Assembly: GCF_028640845.1 (NCBI RefSeq)
Contig: NC_080540.1
Location: 226,656,794 to 226,720,793, forward strand
Direction of reading: 5' to 3'
Length of the DNA stretch: 64,000 bases
Origin: Ahaetulla prasina
Lineage: Eukaryota; Chordata; Lepidosauria; Squamata; Colubridae
Below the pieces are notes generated by a model. That model was given only the letters and a program-made list of their open reading frames with translations. It ran no database searches and was not told the DNA's origin. Shown here in pieces: positions 55,758 through 64,000 of the stretch (within the stretch, counting starts at the first letter, position 1; the number at the start of each line of letters is the position of its first letter). The position numbers and the translations under genes were made by a program.

Positions 55758-56069
55758 ATTCTCCAACACTGTCAAACCAGTTACTAAGTCTGCATTACTA
55801 TTAAACTTCTCATTGTTCCTATCACTCATCTTCTCCCACTTATGACAGTATGACTGTAACCTTGTTGCTGGTATCCTTAAGATTTATATTGCTGTTTCCT
55901 AGTATTATTTGATTGCTTATTTGTTCCTATGACTATCATTAAGTGTGATTCTTGACAAATGTATCTTTTCTTTTATGTACACTGAGAGTGTATGCACCAA
56001 AGACAAATTCCTTGTGTGTCCAATCACACTTAGCCAATAAAGAATTCTATTCTATATTCTATTTTTAGA

Positions 56070-56460
56070 ATATAACATTACATTATCATACAATAAAAGC
56101 CGCTTTATCTTATGGAATCTGAGAATAAAGTTACATACAGATATTTTTTCAGATTCAGAAATTGAAATATACATATGCTTTTACAGCAACTATAATATAT
56201 TTTTACATTTTCTAGACTTATTCTTTGAGCTAATTTCTTAGCGGGAAGAGAAGAATAAATAGAGTTGTGTTTGTATTGCAAGCTATGTAGTTATTCACAA
56301 GCATTGGGAAATGGAAACATGTAAAATATTGAGGTATTTTGAAGTATGTGTGCCTAACTATTTATTCTAGATACAAGAATGTCCTGTAACAACAGTATTA
56401 TATTTTCAAATGCCAAGTTTATACATTTCTTTAACTAGCAAAGCAAAATATTTGTACAGG
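56070..56460. other. no recognised feature
   Basis: AT-rich, between a LINE tail and a MITE. Confidence 0.5.
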
Positions 56461-56463
56461 ATA

Positions 56464-56930
56464 CAGGTAGTCCCCAACTTACAATCATTTGTTTAGTGAC
56501 TGAAGCTACAATGGCTCTGAAAAAAAGTGACGATTGTTTTTCACACTTACAACCAGAGGTGAAATCCAGCAGGTTCTGACAGGTTCTGGAGAACCGGTAG
56601 CAGAAATTTTGAGTAGTTCAGAGAACCGGCAAATACCTCTGGCTGGCCCCAGAATGGGGTGGGAATGGAGATTTTGCAGTATCCTTCCTCTGTCATGCCC
56701 ACCAAGCCACATCACGCTCACCAAGCCACGCCCACAGAACCAGTAGTAAAAGAAATTGGATTTCACCACTGCTTACAGCCATTGCAGCTTCCCTATGGTC
56801 ACATAATCTAAATTCAGGTGCTTAACAACTGGCATGTATTTGTGACAGTTGCACTGTCCCGGGATCATATGATCACCATTTGTAACCTTCCCAGCTGGCT
56901 TCTGAGAAGCAAAATCCAGGGGGAAAGCCA
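56464..56930. mobile_element. TA-type MITE interrupted by a hAT
   Basis: The left end caggtagtccccaactta follows TA. The left part runs to 56553 and resumes at 56780 with the family order ('cggtcacat'-like, then 'gatcatatgatcaccattt'). The right end is lost in the (GGA)n array. Confidence 0.75.
56554..56771. mobile_element. hAT-type MITE, 218 bp
   Basis: Left end CAGAGGTGAAATCCA, right end TGGATTTCACCACTG, inverted. The 8-bp repeats cttacaac (56546-56553) and cttacagc (56772-56779) differ at one base. It sits cleanly inside the older MITE. Confidence 0.9.
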
Positions 56931-56933
56931 AAT

Positions 56934-56996
56934 AGGAGGAGGAGGAGGAGGAGGAGGAGGAGGAGGAGGAGGAGGAGGAGGAGGAGGAGGAGGAGG
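56934..56996. repeat. (GGA)n microsatellite
   Basis: About 21 trinucleotide units replacing the right end of the MITE. Poly-Gly/poly-Ser frames across it are artefacts. Confidence 0.95.
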
Positions 56997-56999
56997 AAG

Positions 57000-57589
57000 A
57001 AGAGGAAGAAGAAACATAACTAACCGTAAGGGGTATAAGGATAATCAACTCTTTAAGTGGCTTCATCCTACTGTGCAATAAAGATTCCTATCTAGTCAAA
57101 TGTTAAGTATCTGGCAAGTTGCATTCTACATTGTAATAAAGATTCTTATCTAATCTACCATGCTGGATATTTGGCAAGCTTTTGTTGAGTTCACTCCAGG
57201 GAGCCTTACAATTTTCCAATATTAGCCAGAGACTCTGTCAGCTGTACCTTCAGAAAGCTGCTTGATTATCATACATCCTATTAACATTTGGGCTCCATTA
57301 TTATACTGTCCTTTTTTACCATAAAGACAACCAATTGATGCGAAGTGTTACAGCCAGAATACCCACAATATTTCAGATCTAAGATTTATTTGAACAGATA
57401 GATAGGTCTCTATTCATTTCTAGAACCAATTTAACATGTCAATGTTAGCATTTTAGAAATTAAATCCTTTCAGATAACATTATATGAAGGATTATTTATA
57501 GCTTTATAAGCTCACCAAAGCTTTAACATTAATATCTACTGTCCAACTTTTAGGTACTCCAAAGAGTATAGGGATAGGCAAGGACTACA
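57000..57589. other. no recognised feature, short local duplication
   Basis: 'aaagattcctatctagtca' near 57080 recurs as 'aaagattcttatctaatct' near 57139, followed by similar 'atttggcaag' wording: a diverged ~60 bp tandem repeat. Otherwise nothing. Confidence 0.45.
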
Positions 57590-58297
57590 GACAGAGCTTT
57601 GTTATAGTGACTCTAGCTAGAGACTTACACTCTTCTCCATTTGCAAGACCACACGTAGAATATTGCATCCAGTTTTGGTCTCCATGATATAAGGTCAAAA
57701 AATGAGGCACAACTTACTTAACAACTGTCTTACTTAGCATCTAAAATTTTGGGTTCATTATAAAGTTAGGTGACCTTATATATTTAATAAAATATCAACA
57801 AATACATATATAGAATTCCAAATTTATAACACCACTTGTAATATAAAATGGTATTATAGTTCTAAAATTATATACACAAATATAATTTTTTTCTTGAAAT
57901 ATCAGTTTTATTAATTTAGCTATCGAAATAAAAAAGAGTGCAGAGAAAAGCAACAAAGATGATTAGGGAACTGAAGGCTAAAACATATGAGGAACAGTTG
58001 CCGAAATTGGTTATATCTAGCTGAATGAAAAGAAGGATTAGGGATGGTTATATGATAGCAGTGTTCCAATATCTAAGAGGCTGCCCCAAAGAGGAGGTGG
58101 CCAACTTCCAAAGCACCTGAAGGCAGAACAAAAAGCCATGAATCAAAACTAATCAGAGAACCAACCTAGAACTAATGAGAAATTTCCTGATAGAACAATT
58201 AATCAATGGAATCACTTGCCTTGAGAAGTTGTAGTTGCTTCAACACTGGAGGTTTTTAAGAAGAGTTTGGACAACCATTTCTATGAAATGGAAGAGG
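57590..58297 (+). pseudogene. CR1 LINE C-terminal relic, interrupted
   Basis: 'RPHVEYCIQFWSP' near 57650 and, past an insertion (57694-57940), 'VQRKATKMI' wording, then 'gttccaatatctaagaggct', 'aatggaatcacttgcc' and 'ggacaaccatttctatgaa'. These follow the CR1 (chicken-type) C-terminus and 3' UTR. The insertion includes a MITE scrap (57696-57757) and the second copy of the dispersed repeat. It stops abruptly at the hAT-like terminus at 58298. Confidence 0.75.
57760..57935. repeat. dispersed repeat, copy 2 of 2
   Basis: Counterpart of 49708-49890, lying inside the CR1 relic together with a MITE scrap. Confidence 0.75.
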
Positions 58298-58520
58298 GCC
58301 ATGATGGCGAACGTATGCCATGCATGCAGGAAGTAACACGCAGAGCAATCTCTCACGGCATGCGGAACTGTCACCAAACTGTCGCCTCTTCCAGGTTCTG
58401 GGGCGCAGGCCAGATAGTTTTCATGAGCACTGGTATGCCAGAAACAGGAAGAGCAGCCGCCCATTGTGCATGCACGCTCCAAGAAGATGATCTTGTTTTC
58501 AGTGCACATATGTTCTGTTC
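58298..58520. mobile_element. hAT-like terminus and interior, partial
   Basis: Begins CCATGATGGCGAACGTATG, the left end of the 10407/55033 family, followed by 'gcatgcaggaagtaacacg' wording. No matching right end or 8-bp repeat was found. Confidence 0.5.
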
Positions 58521-58617
58521 CCCCACCTCATACCAGGAGGCACATGAAATGACTCAATTAGCCAGCAATTTAGTCCACAGCAGCTATCAGCTCTGGCAGC
58601 AAACCAGCGAGCGTCTG

Positions 58618-59149
58618 TGTTGTGTCTCGCTCGCTCCCCCTGCTGCAGCCGGGCCCCTCTTATCTCCTGCCGGACGCTGATAGTTCGGAAGAATGTCCTG
58701 GAATGCCTCCAGCCCCCAGCCCTGGCACCATGCCCGGACAGGCCGAGCAAGACGAAGGGCCTGACGTGCCTTCAGCCCCCAGTCCTGACACCATGCCCAG
58801 GCAAACAGAGCAACTAAACCCCTCCCCCACAGCATGTGAACCTGAAGAATGTGAGGCTGGAGGCTGGAGAGATCCTCGCTTCCGGAGAGTAGAGAGGCGA
58901 CGTCAGCAAAAGGAAGGGAGGGGCAGACCTGGATAAGTGCTGAGTCATGGAGCCACACCCCATGGTCTATATAAAGGATCTGCTTTCTGGCATTCTCTGA
59001 GTCAGGCAAAGTCTAACTTGGATTGCTGAAGTCACTTCCTGGTCTCCTGCCTGCCTTGAGAACTCCGATAGGACTTTGGCAGAGCTGCAGAGGCACGCTT
59101 GATACGGACTTCCCCGACCCGGCCATCAGCGGAGGAGTGGGACACAACA
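58618..59149 (+). mobile_element. solo LTR, 532 bp, with 5-bp TSD
   Basis: Starts TGTTGTGTC and ends with its exact inverse GACACAACA. The 5-bp target repeat gtctg flanks it perfectly (58613-58617 and 59150-59154). TATA box at about 58967-58977. No internal genes accompany it. LTR retrotransposon (Ty3/gypsy or retrovirus-like); superfamily not decidable from the LTR alone. The GC-rich proline-rich frames read across it are not genes. Confidence 0.92.
58967..58977 (+). promoter_or_regulatory. LTR TATA box
   Basis: tctatataaag at the U3/R transition position, about two-thirds into the solo LTR. The older reverse-oriented LTR has its equivalent (tataaaagc) on the minus strand at about 59310-59320. 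Confidence 0.7.
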
Positions 59150-60223
59150 GTCTGCCAAGGTTTTCTTTTATCTTCCTTGATGCCGGCATATCAACCAGGA
59201 AATCAGGAACGAATAGCAATCCAAGCCAAATGCTCAGTCACATAGTTCAGCTCAAGTTTTCTCCAGACAGTTTGATTTGTCCGTCACGAAGTAGTAGAGC
59301 AGCCCCTCCTGCTTTTATACCCTGTGAGGTATGGCTCCGTGACTCAGAACTTTCTAGGCCTGTTCCACCCCTTCTTTTGTTGTTCCTGCCGCTCTTGTCT
59401 ATGAAACCTGGGATCTAACCAGGACTGATTGTCCACAGCTGGGTCTGGAAGCATTGCCTGGGCAGGGGGAGATACAGGAGACAGAGGCCTCATTACTTCC
59501 TCCACCTGGCCTGCCTCTGGCTCCTGGAGCTGAGCCAGAGAGGCCGGCCCTGTGGAGGGGAGCCCTGACGGCCCTTCCCCCTCACTCTCTGAATCACTCT
59601 CTGGCAGGGGGCCAGGCTGGAGCCACAATAGCATATGCACGTCAGCCACTTGGTGCATACGTGCACCAAGACCAGCAACGGCAAGAGCAATGGGGGCGTG
59701 TGCCCAAAGATGTAGAGAGCGGATCCCGGTGGTCACTTCCTAGGGGAACAAAGCTGTCAGCCAGGATGGGTGGGCAGGGGTTTCCTTCCCTCCCCGCCCA
59801 AGCTGGTTTCTTGCACAGCCCCAGGTGTTCCGGAGCATATGGCCAGTTTGAGTGTCCCAGAAGAGCCGGCCAGCCCCCAAGCAGCACCAGCAAGCCCCTG
59901 GCACCGGCAGGCAATGGGTTACACAGCCAGTGCAAAGAACAGGACAGGACTTCCAGCAGCCGCACACCCTATTGCCTGCCAGTGCCAGTGCTGCTCGCAG
60001 CCAGACCCAGCCAGGAGGACGGCCTGCTGACGAGCTTCAGACTGGCAGTGTCCTGAAATGTCCCGCCATTCTCCTGGCCCCTCAACACCGTCACCACCCT
60101 GTTCTTCGGGCTTGCTGAAGCTACTCGGAAGGCAGCTGCCACAGCCTGTCCTTGCTACTTAAAGGCAGCTTCCAAGGCAGGAAAGGTTTGGGCAAGTCAT
60201 CTCCTGAAACACTCAGAGAGCAT

Positions 60224-60321
60224 GCACACATCTCACAGCACCGGGACCTTCTGCAAGGAGACGGTGCACGGGCACACACCGTCTCCTCACAGAAGATCCC
60301 GGCGCCATGAGATGTGTGTGC
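60224..60321. repeat. imperfect inverted repeat, ~43-45 bp arms
   Basis: Left arm 60224-60266 and right arm 60277-60321 pair with a handful of mismatches around a 10-nt loop (cacaca-tctca... with ...tgaga-tgtgtg; ggagacggtg with caccgtctcc). Confidence 0.85.
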
Positions 60322-60452
60322 TGTTTGCTTGAGGCCGAGGAGGAGGAGAAGACTTGGCTGAATTTTTCTGTCTCCCTCTCTTCTGACACTTGCCAGGCTC
60401 GTTTCCTGCCTGACAAGCCTCGTGACCAGTGGGGCAAGTGTCCACTCAGCGG

Positions 60453-60556
60453 GGCCATGCTAGCTGGGAGAGTGCTCTCTCCCCCCTGGCCGGGAACCAC
60501 ATGGCCATGTGGTTTCCAGCCAGGGGGGAGAGAGCATTCTCCCAGCTAGCATGGCC
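60453..60556. repeat. 104-bp near-perfect palindrome, no spacer
   Basis: Arms 60453-60504 and 60505-60556 are reverse complements with three mismatches, meeting at ccacatgg|ccatgtgg. Confidence 0.93.
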
Positions 60557-60884
60557 ATGCGGCTTCTCAGCCGGCATTCAGAGGCAAGCGGGAAGCTCTG
60601 GGAAGTGTGGAAATGGAGCCATGGCGCTGGCAGCGAAGCAAGACAGGGAAGCCCGGGGACTGGGGGGCAGCTAGCTAGCTAGGCTGCTACCGCCGCGTGT
60701 AATGGAGATGTGGCAGCAGAGGAGTTAGCCAGGCAAGACTGGGGATGGAAGGGGGGGCAGCACAGCGGTGGCAGCCTAGGACAGCCCAGGAGTCAGCACT
60801 CAACCGGGGCTTTCCGTGGCAGCAGGAAGGCTGGCCGGGCTGGCCCAGGAATCGACTTAACCAAGGCTTGCAGCCAGAAGTGGT

Positions 60885-61086
60885 ATTGACTTATCTTAAC
60901 TACCGGTTCACAAATGTGAGTTTGTGAACTGCGTGCACCACCTGCACACATTCACAGGACATTCTGCACATGCACAGAGCTTAAAAAAAAAGATGTGATA
61001 ATGTCCTGGCAGGTGGGCGGAGCCTCCCGCAGCCCCAAGTACAAGTTCGCCCGAACCGGGTAGAACTGGCAGAATCCCACCACTGA
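60885..61086. mobile_element. hAT-like right end fragment
   Basis: Contains 'aactaccggttcacaaatgtg' minus its last base near 60898, then 'aggtgggcggagcctcccgc', and ends 'gcagaatcccaccactg', resembling the 'caccactg' right end of the element at 56554-56771. Left end and target repeat not found. Confidence 0.45.
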
Positions 61087-61164
61087 CCCTGTCATATAAA
61101 AACAGTTGGAGCAAAGAGAGGGAAAAAAGTATTAATTGAATAACAGGTTTAGGAATCCTGCAAC

Positions 61165-61282
61165 AACGTACCTTGATGAACGTATCTTTTCTTTTATGTA
61201 CACTGAGAGCATATGCACCAAGACAAATTCCTTGTGTGTCCAATCACACTTGGCCAATAAAATTCTATTCTATTCTATTCAA
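61165..61282 (+). mobile_element. CR1/Rex LINE 3' tail, severely truncated
   Basis: Only the last ~95 bp of the 3' UTR ('cttttatgtacactgagagc', 'caagacaaattccttgtgtg', 'ccaatcacacttggccaata') plus a short (ATTCT)n. It matches the ends at 54376 and 56065. Confidence 0.88.
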
Positions 61283-63630
61283 TATAAGATATGTTAAAAA
61301 AAATAACAACACCCTAAATACTAGTATTTTCAATTGTAACTATCTATCACTCATAATCTCATTATGGATTTTTTTATTATTATTATTATTTTGAGCTATA
61401 GGAAGTGGGTTGAATGGGTACTGGCCAAGATACCATCCAGGAAAACCCCAATACACAGCTGTGAATTCAGCAATTCTCTAATTTCTCTCTCCTACTGCCT
61501 AATTTCCTGATTTCTATCTTTTTCCATCTCTCCTTACTTCGCTTCATTATGCAAATTGTCAATTTTTCTCTGTCTTTTATAGAAAATTATCAGATTTTTT
61601 TTAAGTGCAAATGCACAGAATGTCAAAGCTGGGAACCTAAATCTTCATTGGCTGCAAGGAAAGAGACACATCCCATTGTTGAAATAAAAGCTGACTTACA
61701 GTATGTCACACTGAATTTTCCTTATGTTTTTGTATACCAAATCTAATGTATTTCTGTAAATCATTTATTTTATCAAAAAATGTTCGTTGACTGGATTTTT
61801 TCCACTGAAAATGAGATATGCTTATTCATTTGTTATTTCAAACATAAACAATACCACTACAAATATTAACTTTATAAATACTTATCTACTCTTTAGAAAA
61901 CACAGGCTAAACCTGATTATCTGCAGGGCAAGAAATTCTTTTTTTAAGTCAATGAAATCAACATAGTAACTAACTTTCCTTGGCTTTAGAAATAGTCATA
62001 AGTACTTGAGGTTGCATAGCACCAACATAAAATATCTTCACAAATGTCTCCAAACAGTCAAGCTGAAAATCTAAGCCAAAGTTTCATTTAACAGCCTGTC
62101 AATTTTTTGATGTGAAGCTAATGAATGCAGTGGCAAACAAATCCATCAAACCTAACATCAAAACAACTGCACTTCATCCCACCAAAGGGGAAAAAATGAA
62201 ATACAACCTGCAGGCCAGCACTTTGATCTAAACTACCCACACAACAAAGGTCTCTTAAGCAGCTACTGCTAGAGAATATGGATGAGTAATTATGAGCTTA
62301 TATCTCACAAACAAGCTAATCATTTTTAGCTGCCATGATTTCAGATTGTAACACTGGCTCCTTTTGGGAACTAGTCAGTTTAATAGCAGGAGATAGGAGA
62401 TAATCTGAGAATTTTGAGCTGTCCTAAAAGCTTATTATATTCTTTAACACAAATGTTATATATTTCCTCTTGTGATATATTAAAGTAAGGCAAGAGGTAG
62501 TATATAAATTTGATATTTTAAATTAAATTTATCATTAATTATAGGCAAAATCTATTCAAGCCCTTCATCTGTGTTCATTATAGATGGTATAAATACATTT
62601 AATTTTATGCCATTTTTAAAAAACTTTATTTTAATGGTTCAAATGATAAAAATGGAGGTGATGTACACGAGTTTCTTCATTATTTCCTTTGAAAAAGTTT
62701 TGATTCACTTCACTCACCACTAGGGATTATTTTCACCAAAGTTTTGATTAATACAGATTTATGATAGAAAAATTACTTTACATTAAAAAAGAAATCAAGT
62801 GTAATGATACCTCAATATCACAATATAAAACTAGTGGGTAACAGCATTATGCAACAATAACTGTAAAACCCTTAACTGCTATATTATAGTTATTGCTGTA
62901 TGGTATTTTGAAAATAAAAAATAAAGTATTTTTCAACTATTCTTCCTATCCCCACCTCATGTCTTGCTATAATTTTTCATCATGGTGGAGATGGTGCTCC
63001 TAAAGCACATTAGTGAAGAATACTGGGTGTATACGGCAAAGATGTATATTCCCAACAGGGTCACTCACAGCAATAAGGTCATCCCAGCTCTCAACTAAAA
63101 CAAGCAAGTATATTGGGCAGGAACAATAGCAGAAGATGCTGGAAGCAGATGATCATTTTAGTGGCAAAAGAATTATTTTATAGTGCATGAGAGAAGGTAA
63201 TGATTAAGCTATTCCTTTATTTTACCAAAAACCTCCCCTGGCTACACAAGAGCAAATGATTAACAATTATACTACTGGATAATGGCTCCTCAAATTGAAT
63301 GATATTTAACATGCTTCCTAGAAATCCTAACATGCATTACTACTAACATTGATATTAACTTGATAATTTAACAGACTACTCAATTAACTGGAGGCTCTAT
63401 TAATGGAAATTTGTTAACTCCTTTTTAAAAAAGGAGTTTGAATTTTTTCTTGGTATTTGAATTTTTTAAAAATATCTTGGAAGAAAAATGTCTTTGTCCA
63501 CCATGTAAATATATTGAACTGTTTACTTCAGATTTATATTAACAGAAATGGATGCTAAAAATCCAGTAAGTTTATAAAGTTGGATGAAAAAATATTACTT
63601 CAAGACTGATACAGGTAATACAGATAATCC
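61283..63630. other. 2.3 kb AT-rich sequence, nothing recognised
   Basis: No coding, RNA or repeat terminus was recognised. The frame at 61549-61746 (with a Cys-rich 'FKCKCTECQSWEP' phrase) is preceded by a pyrimidine-AG but lacks any supporting domain. Confidence 0.5.
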
Positions 63631-63639
63631 TCCCTCAAT

Positions 63640-63900
63640 GCCTCCTTGCTTGGTGACCATTCAAAGTTATGGTCATGTGATTACCATTTACAACTCTCAC
63701 AGGCCACTTCCAACAAGCAGAATTAGTAAAAAATTTGGAACTGAAATTTCAAGTCATGGTCTTATGATGTCTCATTTAACACTCACAGTGATTCACTGAA
63801 CAAAAGCAGAAGTGATATTGGCATGTAATATTTTTCCCTTAGTGACCATGGCACTTAGCAACAGAGTTGACAATGCCAATGATGGTAAGTAAGGACTATA
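63640..63900. mobile_element. diverged TA-type MITE relic
   Basis: Phrases 'ggtgaccattcaaagttatg', 'gtcatgtgattaccattt', 'gtgattcactgaac' and 'gcacttagcaacagagttg' occur in the MITE-like order of 'gatcacatgac' and 'gtgaatcactg' elements. The ends are diverged, so it may be a sister family. Confidence 0.55.
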
Positions 63901-64000
63901 GTTAGTCTTCCACCTCACTTCCTAGTTCTTAATTCTACTGCTTTTTCATTTTCTTTCTGCCATTATTGCATAGCTCTTCCTACATTTGATCCATAGCCTA

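Larger units (their letters stand above)
54377..56065 (+). mobile_element. second CR1/Rex LINE, split by a hAT
   Basis: Starts in motif B ('YTNDCISNDPSVKLLKF') immediately after the ATTCT tail of the preceding LINE, runs to 55032, is interrupted by the hAT at 55033-55679, and resumes with 'RALHTRTTRNKSSFFPNAI' and a 3' UTR ending in (ATTCT)n at about 56045-56063. It has more stops than the first copy and differs from it throughout, so it is a separate insertion, not a local duplication. Confidence 0.88.
58530..59640 (-). mobile_element. older LTR of the same family, reverse orientation, split
   Basis: On the minus strand the order '...gttctgagtcacggagcca', 'tataaaagcagg' (TATA near 59310-59320), then 'cttggattgctattcg' parallels the U3-TATA-R order of the solo LTR at 58618-59149 ('gctgagtcatggagccac', 'tatataaagg', 'cttggattgctgaag'). 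The younger LTR interrupts it at 58618-59149. The outer limits are uncertain. Confidence 0.6.
59641..60884. other. GC-rich composite non-coding segment with palindromes
   Basis: Much richer in G+C than its surroundings. Many overlapping open frames occur in all phases on both strands, the longest about 200 codons, with no domain content. Contains two large inverted repeats (60224-60321 and 60453-60556). Possibly the remainder of an LTR or hAT composite; the identity is not resolved. Confidence 0.4.

Noticed and set aside
58267..58936. Proline/serine-rich frames across 58.3-58.9 kb as a coding exon
   Set aside because: They run through the hAT-like terminus and the solo LTR boundary with its TSD, so they cannot be one ancestral protein.
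58618..59640. A paired-LTR provirus
   Set aside because: The two LTRs are in opposite orientation and one is inserted in the other, with its own TSD; no internal genes lie between.
59454..60056. 200-codon open frame and overlapping frames in the GC-rich island as a possible gene
   Set aside because: Frames of similar length exist on both strands and in several phases, they cross LTR sequence, and none has domain content; GC richness removes stop codons.
61549..61746. Possible exon with Cys-rich 'KCKCTECQ' phrase after a splice-acceptor-like AG
   Set aside because: No recognisable domain, no partner exons, and frames of this length are expected by chance in AT-rich DNA.
1..64000. A multi-gene defence, biosynthetic or other host system
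   Set aside because: No clustered host genes are visible; all supported coding sequence belongs to transposable elements.

Overview
This 64 kb window is vertebrate nuclear DNA from a squamate reptile, most probably a snake. The case rests on repeat families. It contains a Sauria SINE, a Bov-B (RTE) LINE end, CR1/Rex-type LINEs whose 3' ends run into ATTCT pentanucleotide arrays (a pattern reported for snake CR1 LINEs), L2 LINEs, L1 ORF1 elements, a DIRS element, Penelope-like pieces and many 8-bp-TSD hAT elements. I recognise no host protein-coding gene, tRNA, rRNA or conserved ncRNA. Nothing bacterial is present. The long reading frames are either remnants of transposon proteins or by-products of simple repeats and GC-rich DNA. 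It reads as intergenic or deep intronic sequence.

Layout. 0-7 kb: AT-rich sequence with simple repeats, an L2 relic carrying a tRNA-SINE, and a 0.9 kb hAT element. 7.08-10.0 kb: an internally deleted DIRS element on the minus strand, with gag-like and tyrosine-recombinase remnants, inverted termini and an internal complementary region. 10.4-14.5 kb: a hAT element, a tRNA-SINE, and an L1 ORF1-only element lying between two ~770 bp direct copies of the flanking sequence. 14.5-20 kb: TA-flanked MITEs, a solo LTR and the Sauria SINE. 20-29.4 kb: L2 copies, one inside a hAT; another solo LTR; compound pentanucleotide arrays; a possible Helitron end. 30-33 kb: a CR1-superfamily RT pseudogene and a Bov-B end with a TSD. 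34.1-40.5 kb: a multi-layer nest in which a hAT is split by an L1-like non-autonomous element that itself carries a CR1 insertion and is capped by an L2, followed by a second hAT. 42.8-45.8 kb: fold-back and Penelope pieces, a hAT, and a complete ORF1-only L1 with 14-bp TSDs. 50-56 kb: two tandem CR1/Rex LINEs, one nearly intact, one split by a hAT. 56.4-61.3 kb: a hAT inside a MITE, a CR1 relic, and a GC-rich composite with a solo LTR inserted into an older, oppositely oriented relative. 61.3-64 kb: AT-rich sequence and one MITE relic.

Functional relations. The partners visible here are retrotransposition machineries and their parasites. L2 LINEs and a tRNA-SINE share a 3' hairpin tail; the ORF1-only L1 elements must have used another L1's ORF2 protein; MITEs and short hATs must have used transposases encoded elsewhere. 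Boundaries are hand-read. Those with stated TSDs are firm to within a few bases; the others are approximate.
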